A stretch of 56,641 nt of DNA from Aestuariivirga sp. (GTDB lineage: Bacteria > Pseudomonadota > Alphaproteobacteria > Rhizobiales > Aestuariivirgaceae): NCBI RefSeq assembly GCF_020252395.1, contig NZ_JADCDB010000015.1, forward strand, positions 1-56,641. The letters run 5' to 3'. Shown one piece after another: positions 18,590 through 27,729 of the stretch. A program made the position numbers and the translations under genes. Every line of letters begins with the position of its first letter. Within the stretch, counting starts at the first letter, position 1. The notes beneath the pieces are model-generated. The model did no database searches. It worked only from the letters and a program-made list of their open reading frames with translations, and was not told where the DNA came from.

Positions 18590-19010
18590 AGCGAAGCGGG
18601 TTCCTTGGTCGTCGCGGATTACGAAAGTTGCGGGCGGGTGATAGCAGCCTCAGCGTCCGGCCTCCCGCTCTTCCTCCGGGGCGCGACAATAAGGCCCGGA
18701 CAATGGACTCTGCTCCCAGGGGTTTGCCGCGCGCTGCCTGGTTTCGCCGGAGCAGGCTTCCGGCGGCGCAAACAGGACGTGAGCATGCAGCACTGCCTCC
18801 CGACATATCCCGGCTTGTCCCCCGCCCGCCGTCCGGTCGTCGTGTCCCTTCCGGCTCATCGCCGGGGCGGGGCCGGCGCAGCCTACGGGCAGGCATGTTG
18901 GCAGGCGACGCATGGATCTCACTTAAGGAAATCGGTTTGGCAATTACAAGTCTCACAACCGCTTTCCGGGCATTGGATCGGGCAGACGCCTGGTCCATAG
19001 TGCCGCTCGA
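18590..19010. other. Divergent intergenic region, no gene seen
   Basis: These 421 bases separate the DedA-PAP2 gene and a DHA2 transporter. The open frames here are antisense or low-complexity artefacts of high GC. AT-richer sequence near 18930-18960 may hold the transporter promoter, but no convincing -35/-10 pair or repressor dyad is visible, and no clear Shine-Dalgarno precedes 19011. Confidence 0.4.
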
Positions 19011-20567
19011 ATGACGGAAAGTGCCTTGCCCGCTAACCCTTTAAACCTGACACGCAAGTGGCTTGGCTTTGCGGCGCTTTGTACCGGCATGTTCATGGCG
19101 GTGCTGGACATCCAGATCGTCATCACCTCGCTCGGCGTGATCGAGAGGGCTTTAGAGGTCGGCGCCGACCGGATGAGTTGGGTGCAGACGTCCTATCTCA
19201 TCGCCGAGATCGTGACGATTCCACTGACCGGCCTGCTCATGCGCATCTTTTCCATGCGCAACCTGCTGGCGGTTGCCGTGGTCATGTTCACGCTCGCCTC
19301 GGTGGGCTGCGCGATGAGCACGGGCTTCGCCACGCTGGTGGGCTTCCGGGTGCTGCAGGGCATGGCGGCGGGCGTGCTGATGCCGCTGGTCTTCGCCGCC
19401 ATCTTCCTGCTGTTCAGGCCCGGCGCCGAACAGGGGGTGGCCACGGTGCTTGCGGCGGTGGTGGCGGTCATCGCGCCCACCACCGGCCCGGTCGTCGGCG
19501 GCATCATCACCGAAAGCCTGTCCTGGCAATGGCTGTTCCTGATCAACACGGTTCCCGGCGCCATCACCCTTGTGCTCGGATTGCTGTGTCTGCCGCGCGA
19601 GAGGATGGAACTCAGCCTGCTGCGCCACCTCGACGCCGTGTCGATTCTGTTCATTGCCGTATCTCTGGCCTGCCTCGAGATCGGGCTCAAGGAAGCCCCT
19701 GACATGGGGTGGTTCTCACCGGTGACACTCGCCCTTTTCGCAGGCTTTGCGGTGCTGATGGCGCTGACCGTCATGAGGCCCCGGCCCGCAGTGGATTTCA
19801 GCCTGTTCCGCGACCGTTTTCTTGCTTATGGCTGCGCGCTGAGCTTCATTCTCGGCATCGGGCTCTATGGCTCGGTCTATCTGCTGCCAGTTTTTCTGTC
19901 GCTGGTGCGCTATATGGGGCCGGTCGAGATTGGGCTGGTGGTGCTGGTGACCGGCGTCGCGCAGCTCGTGTCAGCCCCGCTCTCGGTGCTGCTCGACCGG
20001 GTGATGCCGGCCCGCATGCTGAGCATGATCGGCTTTGCGATGTTCGCGGCGGGCCTTGCCATGAGCGGCTTCGAGACCAGGCTCTCAGGCTATGACGAGT
20101 TGTTCTGGCCACAGGTAGTGCGCGGCGTGGCGCTGGGCCTCTGCATCGTACCGGTCACCCGCTTTTCCATGGGTTTCCTGCCGCCGGAGAAGGTGAGCGA
20201 CGCGAGCGGGCTTTACAACCTGTCCCGGGCGCTCGGCGGCATCATCGGCATTGCACTGATCGACACCATTCTGTTCACCCGCTCGGCCGAGCACGCCGAC
20301 CGCATCAAGGACCTGATGACGGCCGACCCGGAAGCGGCCGCCCGGCTGCTGCACATCGCCCCCGGCGAGCTGCCCGACCCCACTGACCCGATGGGACTGC
20401 TCGGCGTCATGGACACAATCCAGGAAGGCGCGGTGACTTTCGCCGTCAACGAGGCCTGGCTGCTGATGGGGGGCTGCACCCTCGCGGCGCTCGCCCTGCT
20501 CGTCATGCTGGGTCCGATTCGGGAGCCCAAACCCGGGGTTCTTCTGGGCCAACAGGCGGAATTCTAG
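19011..20567 (+). CDS. MFS transporter, DHA2 (drug:H+ antiporter, 14-TM) family
   Basis: A 518-residue inner-membrane carrier with about 14 predicted helices. Diagnostic parts are the first helix ([16 protein letters not shown]), [20 protein letters not shown], the RxLQG loop (FRVLQGMAAG) and motif C-like GPVVGGIITESLSWQWLF. The substrate is unknown; DHA2 proteins usually export drugs or organic acids. No periplasmic adaptor or outer-membrane partner lies next to it, unlike EmrAB systems. A clear paralogue lies at 45524-47053 in the same window. Confidence 0.9.
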   Translation: MTESALPANPLNLTRKWLGFAALCTGMFMAVLDIQIVITSLGVIERALEVGADRMSWVQTSYLIAEIVTIPLTGLLMRIFSMRNLLAVAVVMFTLASVGCAMSTGFATLVGFRVLQGMAAGVLMPLVFAAIFLLFRPGAEQGVATVLAAVVAVIAPTTGPVVGGIITESLSWQWLFLINTVPGAITLVLGLLCLPRERMELSLLRHLDAVSILFIAVSLACLEIGLKEAPDMGWFSPVTLALFAGFAVLMALTVMRPRPAVDFSLFRDRFLAYGCALSFILGIGLYGSVYLLPVFLSLVRYMGPVEIGLVVLVTGVAQLVSAPLSVLLDRVMPARMLSMIGFAMFAAGLAMSGFETRLSGYDELFWPQVVRGVALGLCIVPVTRFSMGFLPPEKVSDASGLYNLSRALGGIIGIALIDTILFTRSAEHADRIKDLMTADPEAAARLLHIAPGELPDPTDPMGLLGVMDTIQEGAVTFAVNEAWLLMGGCTLAALALLVMLGPIREPKPGVLLGQQAEF

Positions 20568-20778
20568 AGTCGGCTGGAATTTCAGTCTGTGGATAGCGGT
20601 GATGACCGGGCCAATCCGGGTAACCGCCATTCCCTCTCTCCCCTTGACTCGCGCGTCACTGACCATCAGGCGCAGGAGGGCCAGCCTGTGGACAGCGCGC
20701 ATAAGCCAAGGGAGTCCTTGAGCTTACCTGCAGAATCGTATGAAGCTGCGACAGAGAGTGCTCAGCCGGGTCCTTAGA

Positions 20779-20825
20779 ACACAAGATATGGTGTTAATCT
20801 TTCGTTAACACACTATTTGTTGACG
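20779..20825 (+). promoter_or_regulatory. Pair of NrdR-box-like sites upstream of nrdJ
   Basis: Box 1 (20779-20794) reads ACACAAGATATGGTGT and matches 14 of 16 positions of the NrdR consensus ACACWATATATWGTGT. Box 2 (20810-20825) reads ACACTATTTGTTGACG and matches 11 of 16, mainly in its left half. Their starts are 31 bases apart, three helical turns, the spacing known for NrdR pairs. NrdR represses ribonucleotide reductase genes when dATP is high. No nrdR gene is in the window. Confidence 0.75.
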
Positions 20826-20848
20826 CTAAGAGGCTTGAGGTATTAAAT
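20820..20848 (+). promoter_or_regulatory. Candidate nrdJ promoter overlapping the second NrdR-like box
   Basis: TTGACG (20820-20825) is followed after 17 bases by TTAAAT (20843-20848). The -35 lies inside the second NrdR-like box, which would let the repressor block RNA polymerase. It leaves an untranslated leader of about 200 bases before the nrdJ ATG. Confidence 0.5.
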
Positions 20849-21053
20849 TCGTTTTCGAGGCTGAGGGGCGGAGAGGAGAAGGTTGCGGGGGCAGCCGTAT
20901 CTTCCACGGAACACTCAATAGAAGAGCCTGAACAAACCGGGGACGGCAGTTTCCGGAGACAGGGTGAGTGCGTCTTGCAACTGGGTGGATGAAGCAGCTC
21001 GGGCAAATTTCCGTGTGCTCGTGGCAATGATTTTACAGAGGGACCTGAAAAGA

Positions 21054-24000
21054 ATGCGCATTGAACGCCGCTACACTAAGGCAGGGCAGGACGCTTACGC
21101 GGATCTCGATTTTCGCCGCGCCACGAGCGAGATCAAGAATCCGGACGGCTCGATTGTCTTCCGCCTCGCGGACATCGACGTCCCTTCCTCCTGGAGCCAG
21201 GTGGCGACCGACATTCTAGCGCAGAAGTATTTCCGCAAGGCGGGCGTTCCGGCCGCCCTGAAGCGCGTCGAGGAAGAAACCGTTCCTTCCTGGCTGTGGC
21301 GCTCCGTGGCCGACGAGGAAGCCCTGGCCAAGCTGCCCGAGAAGGAGCGCATCGTGGGCGAGCGGTCCTCCACCCAGGTCTTCAACCGTCTAGCAGGCAC
21401 CTGGACCTATTGGGGCTGGAAGGGCAAGTATTTCAACACCGAGGAGGACGCGCGCGCCTTCTATGACGAGATGCGCTTCATGCTCGCCACGCAGAAGTGC
21501 GCCCCCAACTCGCCGCAGTGGTTCAACACTGGCCTGCACTGGGCCTATGGCATCGATGGCCCGGGCCAGGGCCATTATTACGTCGACCCCGAAACCGGCC
21601 GCATGACCAAGTCCAAGTCGGCCTATGAACATCCGCAGCCGCATGCCTGCTTCATCCAGTCGGTTGCTGACGACCTCGTCAACGAGGGCGGCATCATGGA
21701 CCTGTGGGTGCGCGAGGCGCGCCTCTTCAAGTATGGTTCTGGCACGGGCTCAAACTTCTCGGATCTGCGCGGCGAAAACGAGAAGCTGTCGGGCGGCGGC
21801 AAATCCTCGGGCCTGATGAGCTTCCTCAAGATCGGCGACCGCGCGGCGGGCGCTATCAAGTCCGGCGGCACCACAAGGCGCGCAGCCAAAATGGTGATCG
21901 TCGACGTCGATCATCCGGACGTTGAGGAATTCGTGGACTGGAAGGTCCGCGAGGAACAGAAGGTGGCGGCCCTCGTGACCGGCTCCAAGACGGTCAAGAA
22001 GCACCTGCAGGCGGTGATGAAGGCCTGCGTCAACTGCGACGGACCGGATGGCGACTGCTATGAGATCGACAAGAACCCCGCGCTGAAGCGCGCGGTGAAG
22101 GACGCCCGCAAGGCGCTGGTCTCCGACAACTATATCAAGCGCGTCATCCAGTTCGCCAAGCAGGGCTATACCGAGCTCGAATTCGACACCTATGACACCG
22201 ACTGGGACGGCGAGGCCTATCGCACCGTGTCCGGCCAAAACTCCAACAATTCGGTGCGCGTGACGGACGAGTTCCTGCTGGCCGTCGAGCGCGGCCTCGA
22301 CTGGCAGCTGAAATCGCGCCTCACCTCCAATGTGACCAAGACCGTCAAGGCTGCCGCCCTGTGGGACAAGATCTCCTATGCCGCCTGGGCCTCGGCCGAC
22401 CCGGGCATCCAGTATCACACCACCATCAACGACTGGCACACCTGCCCGGCCTCCGGCCAGATCCGCGCGTCCAACCCGTGCTCGGAATACATGTTCCTCG
22501 ACGACACGGCCTGCAACCTCGCCTCGCTGAACCTGATCCAGTTCCGCGATCCGGCAACGGGCAAGTTCGACATCGCCTCCTTCGAGCATGCGGTGCGCCT
22601 GTGGACCATGGTGCTCGAAATCTCGGTGATGATGGCGCAGTTCCCGTCGAAGGAGATCGCCAAGCTCTCCTACGAGTTCCGCACGCTGGGCTTAGGCTTT
22701 GCCAATATCGGCGGCCTCCTGATGACCGCCGGCATCCCCTATGACAGCCATGAGGGCCGGGCGATCTGCGCTGCCATCTCGGCCATCATGACGGGCGTCT
22801 CCTATGCCACCTCCGCCGAAATGGCGAAGGAACTCGGCCCCTTCAATGGCTTCGCCAAGAACCGCGAGCACATGCTGCGCGTCATGCGCAACCATCGCCG
22901 CGCGGCCTATGGCGCGGCTGTCGGCTACGAGGACCTGCGCACCATTCCGGTGGCGCTTGACGAGACGGACTTGAAGGACAAGGACCTCGCTGTCGCAGCC
23001 CGCCGCGCCTGGGACCTCGCGGTCTCGCTGGGCGAGGAGCATGGCTACCGCAACGCGCAAGCCACCGTCATCGCGCCCACCGGCACGATCGGCCTCGTCA
23101 TGGATTGCGACACCACCGGCATCGAGCCCGACTTCGCACTGGTGAAGTTCAAGAAGCTGGCGGGCGGCGGCTACTTCAAGATCATCAATCAGGCGGTGCC
23201 GGAAGCGCTGCGCACGCTGGGCTACGGGCCAGAGCAGATCGAGAAGATCATTGCCTATGCGGTGGGCCACGGCTCGCTGGCCGATGCCCCGGGCATCAAC
23301 CACAAGGCGCTGAAGTCCAAGGGCTTCGGCGAGGAGCAGATCGCCAGGATCGAGGGGGGCCTCGCATCTGCCTTCGACATCAAGTTCGTGTTCAACAAGT
23401 GGACGCTAGGCGAGGAGTTCTGCCGCTCGGTGCTGGGCATCTCGGACGAGCAGATCAACGACTTCGGCTTCGACATGCTGGCCCATCTCGGCTTCTCCAG
23501 GGCCGACATAGACAAGGCCAACATCCATGTCTGCGGCGCGATGACGCTGGAAGGCGCACCCGGTCTCAAGGACGGGGACCTGCCGGTGTTCGACTGCGCC
23601 AACCCCTGCGGCCGCCTCGGCAAGCGCTACCTCTCGGTTGAGAGCCACATCCGCATGATGGCGGCAAGCCAGCCCTTCATCTCGGGCGCCATCTCCAAGA
23701 CCATCAACATGCCGAACGACGCCACTGTGGAGGACTGCGCCAGCGCCTATATGCTGTCGTGGAAGCTGGCCATCAAGGCCAATGCGCTCTACCGCGACGG
23801 CTCCAAGCTGTCGCAGCCGCTCTCTTCGCAGCTTCTCGCCGATGACGACGCGGATTCGGACGAGGTGGCAGAGGCGCTGATGACCAAGACGGTCGCGGCG
23901 CGGGTCGAAACGGTGGTCGAGAAGATCGTGGAACGCGTGGTGGAGCGCGAGCGTTCGCGCCTCAGGCTCCCCAACCGGCGCAAGGGCTATACCCAGAAGT

Positions 24001-24698
24001 CGGTGGTGGGCGGCCACAAGGTCTATCTCCGCACCGGCGAATATGACGACGGCAAGCTGGGCGAAATCTTCATCGACATGCACAAGGAGGGCGCTGCACT
24101 CCGCGCCATGATGAACAATTTCGCCATCGCGGTGTCGGTTGGCCTCCAATACGGCGTGCCGCTGGAAGAGTTCGTTGACGCCTTCACCTTCACCAAGTTC
24201 GAGCCCGCCGGCATGGTGCAGGGCAATGATTCGATCAAGAACGCCACCTCGATCCTCGACTATGTGTTCCGCGAACTGGCGGTCTCCTATCTCGGCCGCA
24301 GCGACCTTGCCCATGTCGAACCCTCGGAAATGGGCTTCGACTCGCTCGGCAGGGGCGAAGCCCCGGGCGATGCGCCGCGCGTGCCCGCGTCCCGCGTGCT
24401 CTCGTCGGGCTTCGTGCGGAAGCCCAACCTCGCCTCCTCTAATGTCGTGGTGATGTCGGGCGCGCAGCCCGCGCTGGCGCTTGCCGATGCGCCGGCCCAG
24501 GTGACGGTGACCCGCCAGGAAATGGCGGTGGCGGTCGAGACCACCACATCGGTGATCGCCGCGAACGACCGCCGCGCCGAAGCGCGCATGAAGGGCTATG
24601 AGGGCGAGAGCTGCTCCGAATGCGGCAACTTCACCATGGTGAGGAACGGCACTTGCCTGAAGTGCGACACCTGCGGCTCGACGAGCGGATGCTCGTGA
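21054..24698 (+). CDS. nrdJ: Vitamin B12-dependent ribonucleoside-diphosphate reductase (class II)
   Basis: Reduces ribonucleotides to deoxyribonucleotides using adenosylcobalamin as radical source, so it works with or without oxygen. I set the start at the ATG 21054 ([11 protein letters not shown]), preceded by AGAGGGA, because the family begins there; 30 in-frame residues upstream look untranslated. The 1214-residue chain has the radical-site block [21 protein letters not shown] split over the barrel, then [22 protein letters not shown] charged linker ([19 protein letters not shown]) precedes a TSCPD-type domain. The C-terminal redox tail is Cys rich ([16 protein letters not shown]). No class I nrdAB is present in the window. 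Confidence 0.96.
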   Translation: MRIERRYTKAGQDAYADLDFRRATSEIKNPDGSIVFRLADIDVPSSWSQVATDILAQKYFRKAGVPAALKRVEEETVPSWLWRSVADEEALAKLPEKERIVGERSSTQVFNRLAGTWTYWGWKGKYFNTEEDARAFYDEMRFMLATQKCAPNSPQWFNTGLHWAYGIDGPGQGHYYVDPETGRMTKSKSAYEHPQPHACFIQSVADDLVNEGGIMDLWVREARLFKYGSGTGSNFSDLRGENEKLSGGGKSSGLMSFLKIGDRAAGAIKSGGTTRRAAKMVIVDVDHPDVEEFVDWKVREEQKVAALVTGSKTVKKHLQAVMKACVNCDGPDGDCYEIDKNPALKRAVKDARKALVSDNYIKRVIQFAKQGYTELEFDTYDTDWDGEAYRTVSGQNSNNSVRVTDEFLLAVERGLDWQLKSRLTSNVTKTVKAAALWDKISYAAWASADPGIQYHTTINDWHTCPASGQIRASNPCSEYMFLDDTACNLASLNLIQFRDPATGKFDIASFEHAVRLWTMVLEISVMMAQFPSKEIAKLSYEFRTLGLGFANIGGLLMTAGIPYDSHEGRAICAAISAIMTGVSYATSAEMAKELGPFNGFAKNREHMLRVMRNHRRAAYGAAVGYEDLRTIPVALDETDLKDKDLAVAARRAWDLAVSLGEEHGYRNAQATVIAPTGTIGLVMDCDTTGIEPDFALVKFKKLAGGGYFKIINQAVPEALRTLGYGPEQIEKIIAYAVGHGSLADAPGINHKALKSKGFGEEQIARIEGGLASAFDIKFVFNKWTLGEEFCRSVLGISDEQINDFGFDMLAHLGFSRADIDKANIHVCGAMTLEGAPGLKDGDLPVFDCANPCGRLGKRYLSVESHIRMMAASQPFISGAISKTINMPNDATVEDCASAYMLSWKLAIKANALYRDGSKLSQPLSSQLLADDDADSDEVAEALMTKTVAARVETVVEKIVERVVERERSRLRLPNRRKGYTQKSVVGGHKVYLRTGEYDDGKLGEIFIDMHKEGAALRAMMNNFAIAVSVGLQYGVPLEEFVDAFTFTKFEPAGMVQGNDSIKNATSILDYVFRELAVSYLGRSDLAHVEPSEMGFDSLGRGEAPGDAPRVPASRVLSSGFVRKPNLASSNVVVMSGAQPALALADAPAQVTVTRQEMAVAVETTTSVIAANDRRAEARMKGYEGESCSECGNFTMVRNGTCLKCDTCGSTSGCS

Positions 24699-24725
24699 TC
24701 GCACGGAAGACCATGCGAAACATCG

Positions 24726-24759
24726 GAGAGGCCGGACATGTTCCGGCCTCTCTGCTTTT
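24726..24759 (+). terminator. Intrinsic terminator of nrdJ
   Basis: A perfect 11-bp stem, GAGAGGCCGGA (24726-24736) with TCCGGCCTCTC (24742-24752), five-base loop CATGT, followed by TGCTTTT. It lies 28 bases after the nrdJ stop. Confidence 0.9.
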
Positions 24760-24760
24760 G

Positions 24761-25253
24761 TGAATGAGCATGGGCGATGGATGGGCTCTCCCGCGCGTGT
24801 GGGAGCGCGATCCGTGCATCGCAAGAGGCCGTTCAGAGGTCATCTGAAAGGCTTCAAATGCCCATCGACAGCAAGGCCGCAGAAAAATTATCCACACTTT
24901 CTTCGCCGCCGCCGCCGGCGGTCTTGACACGGCGCGGCGTGTGGAGAATGCGCCGGAAACGGCATTCGTCCGTAGGCTGATGAAAGCGAAAAAGCCTTGT
25001 TTTATTGGGTTTTCGCGCTGAATCGCGGTTTTCGTCCGTGCACGCACGGTTTTGCGGTTTTTCCGAGCGTTTACCGGTTGTTAGAGAGAATCCGTGAGGG
25101 TGCGGAACGCGGTTCGGCATATTGCCGAATCACACAAGCGGGTGCAGAAACCATTCCGATGACTGGTCAAGTTGGGATCTCTCATGCCAGCTTACCTGTC
25201 TGTGTGAGGCTTACCTGCGTTGTGGGGCACTAACAACTCTAGGAGAGACAGCA
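24761..25253 (+). other. Intergenic region upstream of the Lys/Ala-rich small gene
   Basis: No protein gene is supported in these 493 bases. They contain a perfect DnaA-box 9-mer TTATCCACA at 24888-24896. A second, one-mismatch box (CTATCCACA read on the minus strand) lies at 20588-20596 on the other side of nrdJ. The stretch 25000-25090 is T-rich with repeated GGTTTT motifs (CGCGGTTTTCG, ACGGTTTTGCGGTTTTTCC). The promoter of the 25254 gene should lie here; I could not fix it. Confidence 0.45.
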
Positions 25254-25367
25254 ATGGCTGCGAAGAAAGCTGCGAAGAAGCCTGCCAAGAAGGCCGCCAA
25301 GAAGGCCGCCAAGAAGCCGGCTAAGAAGGCCGCAAAGAAGCCGGCCAAGAAGGCCGCGAAGAAGTAG
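25254..25367 (+). CDS. 37-residue Lys/Ala/Pro repeat protein, histone H1-like
   Basis: After Met-Ala the whole protein is made of AAKK and PAKK units (MAAKKAAKKPAKKAAKK and so on), about half lysine and without any acidic, aromatic or sulfur residue beyond Met1. Such sequences resemble the C-terminal tails of eukaryotic histone H1 and bacterial H1-like proteins (Hc1/Hc2, AlgP type) that bind DNA or RNA through charge. No signal peptide is present, so it should act in the cytoplasm. AGGAGA precedes the ATG by seven bases and a strong terminator follows, so it is an independent, expressed-looking gene. The nucleoid role is inferred from composition only. Confidence 0.8.
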   Translation: MAAKKAAKKPAKKAAKKAAKKPAKKAAKKPAKKAAKK

Positions 25368-25388
25368 TTTTCCAGGACTTCAGGACTG

Positions 25389-25425
25389 GACCCCGGATGG
25401 CGCAAGCCTCCGGGGTCAGTTATTT
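25389..25425 (+). terminator. Intrinsic terminator of the Lys/Ala-rich gene
   Basis: GACCCCGGA (25389-25397) pairs with TCCGGGGTC (25409-25417). An inner GGC/GCC stem is capped by a GCAA tetraloop. AGTTATTTTC follows. Confidence 0.88.
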
Positions 25426-25445
25426 TCGGGGCCAATCCGCCCAAA

Positions 25446-25475
25446 CGAAAAGGGCCGCGGCATGCTGCGGCCCTT
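25446..25475 (-). terminator. Intrinsic terminator of the L,D-transpeptidase gene
   Basis: On the minus strand AAGGGCCGC (25475-25467) pairs with GCGGCCCTT (25458-25450) and runs into TTTTCGTTT. It lies 20 bases beyond the stop of the convergent gene at 25495. Confidence 0.85.
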
Positions 25476-25494
25476 CATCTTCGCGGCGGCGGGT

Positions 25495-26313
25495 TTATTG
25501 GTAAACATAGACCTTGGCGCCGATCTTCACCTTGCCATAGAGCTCGATCACGTCGGCGTTCATCATGCGGATGCAGCCCGAGGACGCCGCCGTGCCGATC
25601 GAGGAGGGCGCATTGGTGCCGTGGATGCGGTAGATCTTGCCGCCGATATACATGGCGCGCGCGCCAAGCGGGTTCTCGGGGCCGCCCTCCATCTCGGTTG
25701 GCAGCATGTGGCCCTTCGCAGCTTCGCGCCTGATCATTTCCGCCGGCGGGCGCCAGGTGGGCCACTCGGCCTTGCTGACGATGGTGGAGGAGCCCGACCA
25801 CTGGAAGCCCTCGCGGCCGACGCCCACGCTGTAGCGCCGCGCCTGGCCGGGGCCCGTGACGAAGTAAAGGGCGCGCTCCGGTGTGGAGACGACGATCGAA
25901 CCAATGGCGTATTTGGAGGCGGGCGCCCAGTCGATGTCCTCGCCCGTGGCTTGGTCCGGCACAGACCGGGAGGACACCCGCGCTGAGGCACGCTGCACGC
26001 CTGCGCGTGGCTTGTTGCGGTTCTGGAACAGGCATTCGAGGAAGCCGTCACAGGCCCAGCCCGGCTGGTTCGCTTTCCGCTGCGCCGCCGCTTGCCTGCG
26101 CGCCTCGGTGGCCTTTCTGGCGGCAGCCGATTTCTTGGCGTCCGCCGCCTTCTTTGCGTCGGCCTTCTTCCTGGACTCGGCGGCCTGCCGCTTCTTCTTC
26201 AGCAGAATCTGCTGCTTCTCGCTGGCCGCAGGCGTTGTGGCCGCGGAGGCCACGGCCGTTACCCCGCTCATCGGCAACAGCGCCAGCATGAACACCAAGA
26301 GGATTATGCGCAT
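25495..26313 (-). CDS. L,D-transpeptidase (YkuD domain) with Lys/Ala-rich N-terminal region
   Basis: A 272-residue envelope enzyme that forms 3-3 peptidoglycan cross-links or attaches proteins to the wall. The signal peptide ends near ASAATTP (about 25). Residues about 35-85 are a charged helix of KKADAKK and AARKATEARRQ units. A Cys-containing segment (WACDGFLECLFQ) follows. The YkuD domain spans about 135-272, with HGTNAPSSIG and the catalytic motif SSGCIRMMNADV. AGGTGA precedes the ATG. It is convergent with the Lys/Ala-rich small gene, each with its own terminator. Confidence 0.93.
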   Translation of the reverse strand: MRIILLVFMLALLPMSGVTAVASAATTPAASEKQQILLKKKRQAAESRKKADAKKAADAKKSAAARKATEARRQAAAQRKANQPGWACDGFLECLFQNRNKPRAGVQRASARVSSRSVPDQATGEDIDWAPASKYAIGSIVVSTPERALYFVTGPGQARRYSVGVGREGFQWSGSSTIVSKAEWPTWRPPAEMIRREAAKGHMLPTEMEGGPENPLGARAMYIGGKIYRIHGTNAPSSIGTAASSGCIRMMNADVIELYGKVKIGAKVYVYQ

Positions 26314-26449
26314 TCACCTCACCCCAGTCTTGCCCGTGCTTCTTAGCAACGGCCACGGCGGCGGCGCAAGCCTGCCATAATGTCGTGACGTTGATGAGGT
26401 GTTCGCATATGCTCGGACAAAACGCCCTCGTCCACCTCCAGGAGACTTC

Positions 26450-27655
26450 ATGAGCCTGATCCGTAGATACCTCGCCGCCGCCTGCCTGTCGTCTGCTGCC
26501 CTTGTGCCGGGCCTCGCCCAGGCGCAAGACGCGCCTCCGGCAGTCAAAGCCTTCCTCGAAAACCTGCAGCGGCAGACCTCGGTCAAGCCGAGCTATGACA
26601 GCCTGAAGGTCGACGGCGGCAACGTCACCATCACCAATCTGGCGCTGAGCAAGCCTGCCAAGGACAATGACCCGGCGCTGAGCGTGAAGACGGCGGAGGT
26701 GAGCCTCACCGGCATTTCCGACCAGGGCAATTCGCTGTGGAAGGTGGGCGAGGCGCGCTTCACGAACACCTCCGTCGAGATCACCGACAAGGACGCCAAG
26801 CTCTCGATGAGCATTCCCGGCGCCTCGGCCGAGGGCTGGTACATCCGCGCCCTGCCTGCCGCACCGTCGCCCAGGGACGAGATGCTGTCCAACCTCACCT
26901 TCGCCAATAAGATGACGAGCGGGCCGATCACCATTACCACCTCCGGGCAGACGTTAAAGATCGACAGCATCGACACCGTCTGGACCGGCGACCCCGCAAC
27001 CGGCACGGGCCAGTACACGCTGAAAGTCAGCAACCTGGCAATCCCCGGGTCCACGCTCGCCTTCTTCGGCAACGGCGACATGTGGAAGAAGCTGGGCTAC
27101 GACAGCCTCAACATTGACCTCCGCACCGAGGGCGATCTATCGCCCTCGGGCGACGATCTTGCCTACAGCTTCGGCCTGTCGCTCGGTGCGCGCGATGTCG
27201 GATCGCTGAGCTTCAAGGTGGCTGTCGACAAGCTGCCGGTCGCGGCCTATGCCCAGATGCTGAAGGATCAGATGTCCGGCAAGAGCTTCGACTTCGCCGG
27301 CCTCTCGCCGCAGCTTCAGGGCGTGACGGTGAAGGGCGCGTCCCTGCGCTTTGACGACGCCTCGATCACCAGGAAGATGCTGCCCCTGATGGCCGCCATG
27401 CAAGGCATGGACGAAAAGGTGCTGATCGCCTCAATACCGCCCAACGTGCAGCTGACCTTCGTGCAACTCCAGAACGAGGCGCTGACCAAGCAGGCGGTGG
27501 ACGCGGTGACCAAATTCCTCGCCGACCCCAAGAGCCTGATGCTGAGCATCAACCCGGCCTCCCCTATGAAGGTCTCCGACATCAGCGCGCTCGACCCCGC
27601 GAAGCCTGGTGACGCCGTCACCAAGCTCGGTGTAACGGTGACGGCCAACCAATAG
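26450..27655 (+). CDS. Exported protein of unknown function, 401 residues
   Basis: I do not recognise the family. The ATG at 26450 has a good GGAG site and is followed by a clean signal peptide (ACLSSAALVPGLAQAQD), so the product should be periplasmic; an earlier in-frame start at 26399 would spoil the signal. The mature chain alternates short beta-like stretches with the recurring pattern GG-N-V-T-I-T-N-L (near 50, echoed as SGPITITTSGQTLKI near 160). No cysteines, membrane spans or catalytic motif are evident. A lipid- or envelope-related beta-rich fold is possible but only a guess. It is convergent with aspS. Confidence 0.8.
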   Translation: MSLIRRYLAAACLSSAALVPGLAQAQDAPPAVKAFLENLQRQTSVKPSYDSLKVDGGNVTITNLALSKPAKDNDPALSVKTAEVSLTGISDQGNSLWKVGEARFTNTSVEITDKDAKLSMSIPGASAEGWYIRALPAAPSPRDEMLSNLTFANKMTSGPITITTSGQTLKIDSIDTVWTGDPATGTGQYTLKVSNLAIPGSTLAFFGNGDMWKKLGYDSLNIDLRTEGDLSPSGDDLAYSFGLSLGARDVGSLSFKVAVDKLPVAAYAQMLKDQMSGKSFDFAGLSPQLQGVTVKGASLRFDDASITRKMLPLMAAMQGMDEKVLIASIPPNVQLTFVQLQNEALTKQAVDAVTKFLADPKSLMLSINPASPMKVSDISALDPAKPGDAVTKLGVTVTANQ

Positions 27656-27679
27656 CGCCGAAGCCGCTCCGGCCTGACG

Positions 27680-27704
27680 AAAAACGCCCGGACATTGTCC
27701 GGGC
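27680..27704 (-). terminator. Intrinsic terminator of aspS, possibly bidirectional
   Basis: On the minus strand GCCCGGACA (27704-27696) pairs with TGTCCGGGC (27694-27686), loop of one base plus closing pairs, followed by GTTTTTCG. On the plus strand the same hairpin lies 30 bases after the 27655 stop but lacks a U-tract. Confidence 0.82.
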
Positions 27705-27729
27705 AACTCCCATTCGGGGGCAGCGGCTC

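Noticed and set aside
20830-21053. Cobalamin riboswitch in the nrdJ leader
   Set aside because: The leader is long enough, and B12 enzymes are sometimes riboswitch-controlled, but I found no B12-box-like core and no matching conserved stems.
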